Shown: positions 1-5,411 of the stretch, in pieces
Layout of the letters: every line of letters starts with the position of its first letter
How positions within the stretch are numbered: the first letter of the stretch is position 1
DNA from: Thermoprotei archaeon
GTDB taxonomy: Archaea; Thermoproteota; Thermoprotei; QMSL01; B3-G16
Direction of reading: 5' to 3'
NCBI GenBank assembly: GCA_021158375.1
Contig: JAGGUS010000152.1
Coordinates: 1 to 8,395, forward strand
Length of the DNA stretch: 8,395 nucleotides
Program-made: the position numbers and the translations under genes
The notes under the pieces: generated by a model
What the model was told of the DNA's origin: nothing
The model's database searches: none
What the model saw: the letters and a program-made list of their open reading frames with translations, nothing else

Positions 1-344
1 GTTATTAGTGTTCCATCCATTAACGCTAAAGGAGCTCCCGTTTTAGGGTCTACTAGTTCTATTATAGCCATAACTGTAGGAAGATTATACTTCTTAGGGT
101 TATCCGGATGAACGTTAACTATCTTTACGCCCGCAATATCTTTTCGCCTTAAATATGCTGGCATGACCCTCAAGTCTCCATTATACGTTTCAAACATTAA
201 GTAGATCTTAGGTGGCATCTCAACATATCCTAATGCTTTCTCTTTAAATGCTTCTTCTACAACGTCAATTACCTCCTTCATGTCGATGACCTTCTTAACG
301 TCCTCATTACTTAAAATGAGTACGGATGTCATGGACATCCCCAT
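1..344 (-). CDS. Ornithine cyclodeaminase / alanine dehydrogenase (mu-crystallin) family protein, N-terminal part, cut by window edge
   Basis: This minus-strand gene starts at ATG 344 and stays open to the window edge, giving 114 codons of a family that is usually about 320-330 residues. The visible part fits the N-terminal dimerisation/substrate domain of the OCD/mu-crystallin family: MPPKIYLMF near residues 43-51, GDLRVMPAYL at 56-65, AGVKIVNVHPDNP at 71-83, LPTVMAIIELVDPKTGAPLA at 88-107 and LMDGTLI at 108-114, just before the usual (T)xxRTAA motif. Arg59 and Lys74 sit where the family has its substrate-carboxylate and catalytic residues. Family members reduce or deaminate small amino acids with NAD(H): ornithine to proline, pyruvate/alanine, or related imines. 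Which reaction applies cannot be told without the Rossmann half. ATGs at codons 3 and 5 are alternative starts; no clear Shine-Dalgarno is present, and a TATA-like box about 26 bases upstream of 344 suggests a leaderless message. The gene is divergent from adenylate kinase. Confidence 0.87.
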   Translation of the reverse strand, partial: MGMSMTSVLILSNEDVKKVIDMKEVIDVVEEAFKEKALGYVEMPPKIYLMFETYNGDLRVMPAYLRRKDIAGVKIVNVHPDNPKKYNLPTVMAIIELVDPKTGAPLALMDGTLI

Positions 345-364
345 TAGTAATTAATGGAGTTCCT

Positions 365-374
365 TAGTTAAGCC
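365..374 (-). promoter_or_regulatory. TATA-like box for the ornithine cyclodeaminase-family gene
   Basis: On the minus strand this reads GGCTTAACTA. It is centred about 26 bases before ATG 344, the spacing expected between an archaeal TATA box and a transcription start at or next to the start codon. The palindrome TTAATTAA at 375-382 is just upstream and is a second candidate. The region is AT-rich, so a chance match is quite possible. Confidence 0.35.
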
Positions 375-402
375 TTAATTAAGACAAAAGAGCGGGGCGA
401 TT

Positions 403-461
403 CACATATTATCAAATTAAAATATCTTATCGTAATCCTTTTAGGTTTTGTAAGTTAAAAT
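403..461 (+). promoter_or_regulatory. Probable promoter region of adenylate kinase
   Basis: The 134-base divergent gap 345-478 must hold promoters for both flanking genes. On the plus side there are two AT-rich TATA-like stretches, AAATTAAAATAT near 415-426 and GTTAAAAT near 454-461. The first would give a short 5' leader, the second a nearly leaderless message. Just before ATG 479 the sequence AAGGTAGGTAAC gives only a weak ribosome-binding match. I cannot choose between the two boxes. Confidence 0.3.
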
Positions 462-478
462 GATGCAAGGTAGGTAAC

Positions 479-1129
479 ATGACATTGAATTTAGTATTCC
501 TCGGTCCGCCTGGCGTTGGTAAGGGAACATATGCAGAGGCGCTTTCAAAAAGGTATAACATACCGCATATATCAACTGGGGATATATTTCGAGAGGAGAT
601 CCGTAAGGGAACTGAATTAGGCAAGAAGGTAAAGAGTTATGTAGAGAGAGGTGAGCTCGTTCCAGACGAGATAGTTATAGAGGTAGTAAAGAAGAGGTTA
701 TCACAGCCCGATTGTGAGAGGGGCTTCATACTGGATGGTTTTCCAAGGACTCTAAACCAAGCTATAGCCCTCGATAAGATAACCAAAATAGACTTAGCGT
801 TCAATTTCGTAGCCCCTAAGTCAGTAATAATTGAGAGGCTTAGCGGAAGGCGGATATGTAAGCGATGTGGTGCTATATATCACGTAAAGTTTAATCCTCC
901 TAAGAAGCCAGGTATCTGTGATGTTTGTGGAGGACCGCTTTACCAAAGAGAAGATGATAAACCAGAGGTAATAGAGGAACGCCTTAAGATATATGAAAGA
1001 CAATCCGCTCCTATAGTCGATTATTATCGTAAAAAGGGAATACTGGTTGAGGTCGATGCGAGCAGGAGTAAAGAAGAAGTAATAAAGAATTGTGAAGATA
1101 TCCTTAAGGCTAGAGGGCTGTTACACTAG
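479..1129 (+). CDS. adk: Adenylate kinase, long (bacterial-type) form with zinc-binding lid
   Basis: Cytosolic nucleotide kinase that converts ATP + AMP to 2 ADP. At 216 residues it is full length for the long form. The P-loop GPPGVGKGT is at residues 9-17, the AMP-binding segment STGDIFREE at 32-40 and the DGFPRT motif at 86-91. The lid spans about 125-160, with Cys127-x2-Cys130-x16-Cys147-x2-Cys150, the same spacing as the zinc site of Gram-positive and thermophile adenylate kinases. The lid ends in REDDKPEVIEERL, carrying the expected Asp and Arg residues. Start ATG 479 places the P-loop at the usual distance from the N-terminus; the upstream ATGs at 460 and 463 are out of frame. Many archaea use a different trimeric AdkA kinase; this one is the bacterial-like family also found in some Thermoproteota and Korarchaeota. 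It is transcribed divergently from the amino-acid dehydrogenase family gene and converges on the isomerase, so it is probably monocistronic. Function is very secure. Confidence 0.97.
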   Translation: MTLNLVFLGPPGVGKGTYAEALSKRYNIPHISTGDIFREEIRKGTELGKKVKSYVERGELVPDEIVIEVVKKRLSQPDCERGFILDGFPRTLNQAIALDKITKIDLAFNFVAPKSVIIERLSGRRICKRCGAIYHVKFNPPKKPGICDVCGGPLYQREDDKPEVIEERLKIYERQSAPIVDYYRKKGILVEVDASRSKEEVIKNCEDILKARGLLH

Positions 1130-1141
1130 AACGAAGTTATG

Positions 1142-1150
1142 ATTTTTATT
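1142..1150 (+). terminator. Possible oligo-T terminator of adenylate kinase
   Basis: The run ATTTTTATT lies 13-21 bases after the adk stop codon. Archaeal transcription often ends at such T runs without a hairpin. It overlaps the last codon and the stop of the convergent isomerase gene, so the two transcripts would overlap at their 3' ends. This rests on base composition and position only. Confidence 0.35.
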
Positions 1151-2006
1151 CGCTAATTACTTTTCTCAAGGCTTTATAATTGTCTTTAGCTGCCCTTATT
1201 CCATCATCTGGATACTTAGGTTCCTTTAGATCAGGGTAGAATTCGGGAGGCGCTTCGACTACTAGATAGCCATCATATCCTACGTCCCTTAGGAGTTTTA
1301 CCATCTTCTTCCAGTCGATACTACCCATACCGACGTGTCGAAATCCTGTTATATTCCCGACCTTTACATCAAAATCCTTAGCGTGTACTGAGGCTATCTT
1401 ATCGCTTAAAAGCCATATCCAATGCTCTGGATGGCTGAAATTGACTGTATTTGCTATATCCAAATATGCCTTAACGTACTCATGGTTTATTTCGTCTAGA
1501 AATCTCCTGAATTCAAGAGGGCTATAGAACAGTTTATTCCATACGTTCTCAACCCCTATTATAACGTCATGTTCTTCAGCGTAACCAGCGACTTTGATTA
1601 GGCTCTCTTTAGCAAGTTCATAGCTCTTCTCGTATGGGACATCCGGTATAGCTACGCCTGGAACAACTAGTAGAACTCTAGCATCTAGATCATGTGCTAA
1701 TCTTATTCCTTCGCGAAGATATCTAAGTCCTCGTCTCCTTAGCTTCTCATCTGGAGAAGCTAAATTGTATTTCCAGAAGACTCCTGTCGCGACGCTAGGT
1801 ATCTCTATTTCGAGCGACTCGGCTGTTTCAAGATATTCCCTCCTCTTTTCCTGGGATATCCTCGCTGGATCAAGCTTATCATCATCATAGACGAATTCGA
1901 CGCCATCATATCCTATATCTTTAGCTATCTTAAATATCTCCTCTATCTTTGGTACGCCCTGATAAGCCCATCCAAAAATAGTCCACATATTTACTCCTAT
2001 CTTCAA
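1146..2006 (-). CDS. Sugar (phosphate) isomerase/epimerase, AP-endonuclease-2-like TIM barrel
   Basis: A 286-residue protein of the xylose-isomerase-like TIM-barrel family, which includes D-tagatose/D-psicose 3-epimerase, hydroxypyruvate isomerase and endonuclease IV relatives. The strand motifs are in order: MKIGVN at 1-6, GYDGVEF at 32-38, SPDEKLRRRGLRYLREGIRL at 84-103, ARVLLVVPG at 109-117, GVENVW at 151-156, YLDIANTVN at 181-189, VHAKD at 207-211, and GYDGYLVVEAP at 243-253. The probable metal ligands are Glu153, Asp183, His208 and Glu251, which match the four ligands of the ketose 3-epimerases in order and spacing. A free ketose or ketose-phosphate is the likely substrate; the exact sugar is not readable. 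The start is TTG at 2006, chosen because GAGGGTGA lies 4 bases before it and strand 1 follows at once. It is last in the three-gene minus-strand block, 44 bases after the TPR gene, which suggests it processes a sugar released by the upstream proteins. Confidence 0.9.
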   Translation of the reverse strand: MKIGVNMWTIFGWAYQGVPKIEEIFKIAKDIGYDGVEFVYDDDKLDPARISQEKRREYLETAESLEIEIPSVATGVFWKYNLASPDEKLRRRGLRYLREGIRLAHDLDARVLLVVPGVAIPDVPYEKSYELAKESLIKVAGYAEEHDVIIGVENVWNKLFYSPLEFRRFLDEINHEYVKAYLDIANTVNFSHPEHWIWLLSDKIASVHAKDFDVKVGNITGFRHVGMGSIDWKKMVKLLRDVGYDGYLVVEAPPEFYPDLKEPKYPDDGIRAAKDNYKALRKVISE

Positions 2007-2010
2007 ACTC

Positions 2011-2018
2011 TCACCCTC
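2011..2018 (-). promoter_or_regulatory. Strong Shine-Dalgarno site that fixes the TTG start of the isomerase
   Basis: On the minus strand this reads GAGGGTGA, a very good match to the archaeal anti-SD complement, and lies 4 bases before TTG 2006. There is no ATG or GTG nearby that would use it better. It implies translation of the isomerase from a message with a leader, for example as the downstream gene of an operon. Confidence 0.75.
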
Positions 2019-2025
2019 GAATAAT

Positions 2026-2033
2026 CTTTATAG
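2026..2033 (-). promoter_or_regulatory. TATA-like box before the isomerase gene
   Basis: On the minus strand this reads CTATAAAG, in the 44-base gap after the TPR gene and centred about 24 bases before the TTG start. Taken as a promoter it would start transcription near the start codon, which would cut off the Shine-Dalgarno site at 2011-2018. The two signals therefore point to different transcripts. The box could be a chance match. Confidence 0.3.
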
Positions 2034-2050
2034 CTCTAAATGTTTTAAGG

Positions 2051-5000
2051 TTAAAGATCTATTAGGGGGTCATGTTGTTTCGTACAAAGAAGCTTTTCAT
2101 GATATCTCCACCTTGCTCTTCTCAATACTACTAATGAGTAGAGAATTTCCCCTAATCTGGATCTAGGCTCTTTAGGAATCCTACTAAATATTGTTTTTCT
2201 AAATGCTCTCTTCGCTTCGCTCTTCATATTCATTCCAAGCAAGGCTAGCCCTAGCATATAGTAGTTCCTTAAGTCATCACCTACCTTCCTACTAATTCTA
2301 TCCATAGCTATATCTAGCATTCTCCTAAATGCATTAAGCGCAGCTTCTTCATTTCCTATTTTTCTCAAACAAAGCGCCTTGTAGTAATAATCCTCTGAGA
2401 ACGCGCTTGGGTTATCTTTTACTCCTCTCCTTAAGAACTCGCTAGCACTGTCATAGTCACCTAAAGCTTCATATGCAAGAGCCATGTAATAATAGGCGCG
2501 AGTGAATGAAGGTTTTGAAGGCCTACCTATCCCTAAGTTCTCTGGATAATCAAAATATTTGGAAAGGATCTTAAGTGCATCATAAGCTCTTCCTTCTCCT
2601 ATTAGTTGTGATGCATATGCTATTATTACATCTTCATATACGTTCCTTATCGCATAGAATCCCTCCCAAGGCCTGAATTTACCGCTTAGGAGTACGTTTA
2701 ATGCCTTTTCATACATTTCAGCATCTAAATAAGCCGTTGCCAGCCTTTCGAGTATATAATCCCTCTTCTTGATGTCCTCTGGAGCTCTTTCCAGTAGTTT
2801 TAGTCTCTCCCTTACATCTCCCTTTATTTCGTATATCATACTTAACTCTACATAGGCCCTTACATTATAGGGATCTAACTTTATTGCTCGCTCATAATAA
2901 CTTATTGCTTTATTGAGGTCATACTTTATTCTCCAATACGCAAATCCGAGATTCCTATAGAGTACAGAGTACTCCCCTCCTAGCTTAATGGCTTCTCTCC
3001 ATTTTTGAATAGCCTCCTCATATCTACTCTTAGCAAAGAGTAAGTTTCCTAAGTAATAGTATGGCTTCCAATTGCTAGTCTTTAAGGCTACCGCTTTTAA
3101 TACTTCCTCATCAATAATCCTCGAAGGAAAGACGTAATCTGGTCCTAGGTTGTTCCCCTTCGTATAGCACTCTATTGCTCTTTCTCTATCTCCCACTCTC
3201 TCGTATACATATCCTTTGTAGTAGTATAACATAGGATTTACGTACTTCTCCTCATAAGCGCTTTCTATATCTTTAATTAGGTTATCTAGCACATCAATAG
3301 TCCTTGTTAAATCTCCTATATCCATGTAGTCCATAGCTACTTCAATTAAGTGCTCGTATTGAGGTCGTCCTTTTATGAGTACTCTATCAGGAGGCCTTAT
3401 TAGGTCTCCTATCTTCTTAATTAACTCTTTCTCTTCGGGTGTTCCTTTTAGTAAATAATAAAGTTCGTATAATGCCAATGGATATAGAGGATCTATTGAG
3501 AGAGCCTTAACGAGAACTTTCTTTGCTCTATTTTTCCTTCCTAACTTCTCTAATGCGTATGCCATTAATATAAGGCTCTTCACATCATTTGGTTCCCTTC
3601 TTAATGCCTCTTTAAAGAACCTTATGCCCTCTTCGTACTTCCTCCTTATCAATGAACAAACTCCTAAATAGTAATAGCCCAGATATGCGTATTCCTTACT
3701 TCTAGTGAGTTCTCCAAAGTACTTTTCCGCTAACTTCAAGCTGCCTCTTCTCTTCATTATGAGAGCTAAATGGTATATGGCCTCATAATCCTTCTTCCTA
3801 CTAAGTGCCTTTCTTAGATAGACCTCAGCTCTGTCTAGCTTACCAATCTTGTAGTTTAATATCCCTAGCCCCTTTAAGGCCGGAACATAGCCTGAGTCTC
3901 TTGCTAATGCCTTTTCATATGCCATCTTTGCTCTCTCGATCTCCCCCTGTTCTTCAAAGTACCTTCCTGCTATTTCTAATTCCTCAGAACTCCCCTCTAA
4001 GGTCATAGCTACTCGCGGACGTGGTTCAAAGTACGGCTTTTCTTTACTCCTCTTCTTCAACTTGATTTCAGCCACTTCTTTGCCTACCTTATCCCTTATC
4101 AGTAATGTATCTGCCATTCTCACGTCATCTCTCTTCAGCTTCACTATGACTGTATTTTCTGGTACAAGATGAAGCTCTTTTCTCAATATGATATTGTCTC
4201 TCTCGTCTAGTAGCAGTATATTGCAATCGATCGTTTTGGTAGAGTTAATCCGTATTTCGCTTACTTCGTTTTCTTCAACTATGTTTAAAGCAAGATCCTT
4301 ATTAGCATATAGAAGTCCTCTCAGTTTACTTACTGGATACCAAAATTCTTCAAATATATACGCTTGATGAGGTTCCAGTAGTTCATATTCATATTGTGTC
4401 TGAAGAAATCCTGCCTGTACTTCACAGTAAGGGCCATCTTCGTCAGTAAGATGTTTAGTCCACATCTTTCCGCTCTCAGCAACTCCCCAAGTGAAGAACT
4501 TCTTCCCCTGTAATAAATACTTATCCGCTATATGCACTCCGCCATAGTCTAAGTCGTATAAGTACCATCCTACAAATTCAGCATCAGCACTTAAACTGAA
4601 AAGATCTACTGCATGATCCCAATTTTTATACCAAGTCAGATCTTTCTCTTCACTTCTTAACCTAACAATCCTTCCCATACAATAAGCCCAATCTGCTGGT
4701 GTCTCAAATCTCAACCCCATAGTAGCTGGAACTGCAGCGTTAGCCCAATACCAGAACCTATTCCTAACCTCTGTAGGATTATACAAGAAAGTACGCTGTT
4801 CTACACGTCTTATTCCAGGCCTTAAAGTAATCCCTATGCACCACCTCATCTTAGAGATGTTTTCTGTATCCCCAACAAAGATAGTATAGCTACCATCGTT
4901 ATTCCTGGCAATACAGTAATCCACAGGCGATACAGTGGTTACCGTATGCCCATTAGGGAAATTAAACTCAACACCCCCACTAATCCAAGCACCGCGCAAT

Positions 5001-5329
5001 GCAACCCTAGCCGTCTTCACTACACTATTCTTATAGAAGAGCTCCATTCCCCTTACCTTATCATATACTGAATATATCCTACCGCCTAAATCGGGTACTA
5101 CAGTTACCCTTAAGTACTTATTTTCAAGAATTACTGCCCTATACTTCTCATAAGCAACTGTATCAGAGAGATCGTCCATCATAGTATACGGATATATCTC
5201 CCATCTACCGGGCAGAAGGAATGGTGGATTCTTATCTTCCTCATGTACATAGTAGGTCTTAAGCGTTATGCTTGTTTCCTTAATAGAGACCTGATCACAC
5301 ATATTTTCAAAATCTTTTAGTTTAAACAC
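2051..5329 (-). CDS. DUF5107 (mutarotase-like) domain protein with a long C-terminal TPR array
   Basis: This 1092-residue protein has three parts. Residues about 20-335 are a beta-sandwich resembling galactose mutarotase/DUF5107: VILENKYLRVTVVPDLGGRI at 66-85 with DKVRGMELFYKN at 90-101, GGVEFNFPNGH at 118-128, and GPYCEVQAG at 299-307 followed by EEFWYPV at 327-333. About 340-430 is a short beta-rich segment. About 449-1050 holds roughly 15 TPR-type helical pairs; the clearest start near 449, 482, 549, 583, 698, 753, 787, 942 and 976, with endings such as YEKALARD and YERAIKLDP. DUF5107 proteins with TPRs are found in sugar-degrading bacteria and archaea; I recall no proven activity. Candidate active residues by analogy with mutarotase are Glu303, His128 and Glu121. 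No signal peptide or membrane segment is visible, so it should be cytosolic. The start is taken as GTG 5329, but there is no Shine-Dalgarno; ATG at codon 10 (5302) is a serious alternative. It sits between the GH123-like gene and the sugar epimerase. Confidence 0.88.
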   Translation of the reverse strand: MFKLKDFENMCDQVSIKETSITLKTYYVHEEDKNPPFLLPGRWEIYPYTMMDDLSDTVAYEKYRAVILENKYLRVTVVPDLGGRIYSVYDKVRGMELFYKNSVVKTARVALRGAWISGGVEFNFPNGHTVTTVSPVDYCIARNNDGSYTIFVGDTENISKMRWCIGITLRPGIRRVEQRTFLYNPTEVRNRFWYWANAAVPATMGLRFETPADWAYCMGRIVRLRSEEKDLTWYKNWDHAVDLFSLSADAEFVGWYLYDLDYGGVHIADKYLLQGKKFFTWGVAESGKMWTKHLTDEDGPYCEVQAGFLQTQYEYELLEPHQAYIFEEFWYPVSKLRGLLYANKDLALNIVEENEVSEIRINSTKTIDCNILLLDERDNIILRKELHLVPENTVIVKLKRDDVRMADTLLIRDKVGKEVAEIKLKKRSKEKPYFEPRPRVAMTLEGSSEELEIAGRYFEEQGEIERAKMAYEKALARDSGYVPALKGLGILNYKIGKLDRAEVYLRKALSRKKDYEAIYHLALIMKRRGSLKLAEKYFGELTRSKEYAYLGYYYLGVCSLIRRKYEEGIRFFKEALRREPNDVKSLILMAYALEKLGRKNRAKKVLVKALSIDPLYPLALYELYYLLKGTPEEKELIKKIGDLIRPPDRVLIKGRPQYEHLIEVAMDYMDIGDLTRTIDVLDNLIKDIESAYEEKYVNPMLYYYKGYVYERVGDRERAIECYTKGNNLGPDYVFPSRIIDEEVLKAVALKTSNWKPYYYLGNLLFAKSRYEEAIQKWREAIKLGGEYSVLYRNLGFAYWRIKYDLNKAISYYERAIKLDPYNVRAYVELSMIYEIKGDVRERLKLLERAPEDIKKRDYILERLATAYLDAEMYEKALNVLLSGKFRPWEGFYAIRNVYEDVIIAYASQLIGEGRAYDALKILSKYFDYPENLGIGRPSKPSFTRAYYYMALAYEALGDYDSASEFLRRGVKDNPSAFSEDYYYKALCLRKIGNEEAALNAFRRMLDIAMDRISRKVGDDLRNYYMLGLALLGMNMKSEAKRAFRKTIFSRIPKEPRSRLGEILYSLVVLRRARWRYHEKLLCTKQHDPLIDL
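2180..3985 (-). repeat. About 15 TPR-type repeats within the DUF5107 protein
   Basis: This is a protein-level repeat covering residues about 449-1050. The unit is about 34 residues, with a Tyr/Leu-Gly-Tyr first helix and an Ala-rich second helix, for example YYYLGNLLFAKSRYEEAIQK near 757-776 and AYYYMALAYEALGDYDSASE near 945-964. Between about 617 and 655, and between 732 and 752, the periodicity is broken by inserts. DNA identity between units is low, so this is an old and diverged array, not a recent tandem expansion. TPR arrays form superhelical surfaces that bind proteins or peptides; the partner here is unknown. Confidence 0.85.
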
Positions 5330-5330
5330 A

Positions 5331-5340
5331 ATATAAAAAA
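5331..5340 (-). promoter_or_regulatory. TATA-like box next to the annotated GTG start of the DUF5107-TPR gene
   Basis: On the minus strand this reads TTTTTTATAT and is only 2-11 bases before GTG 5329. If it is a TATA box, transcription would start around 5305-5310, downstream of the GTG and just before the in-frame ATG at 5302. That would make the message nearly leaderless and the protein nine residues shorter. It could instead be a T-run remnant of a terminator. Confidence 0.35.
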
Positions 5341-5373
5341 GAGGAGTTCATCTGAAGGGCCTAATATTATGGA

Positions 5374-5389
5374 CAAAAGTAAAGAAAAA
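5374..5389 (-). terminator. T-rich run after the GH123-like gene, possible terminator
   Basis: In the 82-base gap 5330-5411 the minus strand is pyrimidine-rich, with a T5 run and a T4 run (ATTTTTCTTTACTTTT) 23-38 bases past the stop of the 975-residue gene. This suits archaeal T-run termination. If it works, the next gene needs its own promoter, and TATA-like boxes are present for that at 5399-5408 and 5331-5340. No clear hairpin accompanies the run. Confidence 0.4.
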
Positions 5390-5398
5390 TAATAAGTA

Positions 5399-5408
5399 AT
5401 TTTATAAA
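5399..5408 (-). promoter_or_regulatory. Second TATA-like box upstream of the DUF5107-TPR gene
   Basis: On the minus strand this reads TTTATAAAAT, the best TATA-like match in the gap, starting 3 bases past the stop of the upstream gene. It would place the transcription start near 5376, giving a leader of about 45-50 bases before GTG 5329. The leader has no recognisable ribosome site, which counts against it. Confidence 0.35.
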
Positions 5409-5411
5409 CAT

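Noticed and set aside
427..624. A 65-codon minus-strand frame over the divergent promoter and the start of adk
   Set aside because: It overlaps the P-loop coding region antisense and its translation shows no recognisable domain.
821..1003. A 60-codon minus-strand frame inside adenylate kinase
   Set aside because: Fully antisense to the zinc-lid region of a secure gene, with no supporting motif or promoter.
2180..3985. Tandem DNA repeats or a CRISPR-like array in the TPR region
   Set aside because: The periodicity is only at the protein level, in units of about 102 bases with strongly diverged DNA; there are no identical repeats with unique spacers.
3805..4008. A 67-codon plus-strand open frame opposite the first TPR repeats
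   Set aside because: Its Leu/Ser/Pro-rich translation is what the complement of charged, helix-rich TPR codons gives; no start signal or homology is visible.
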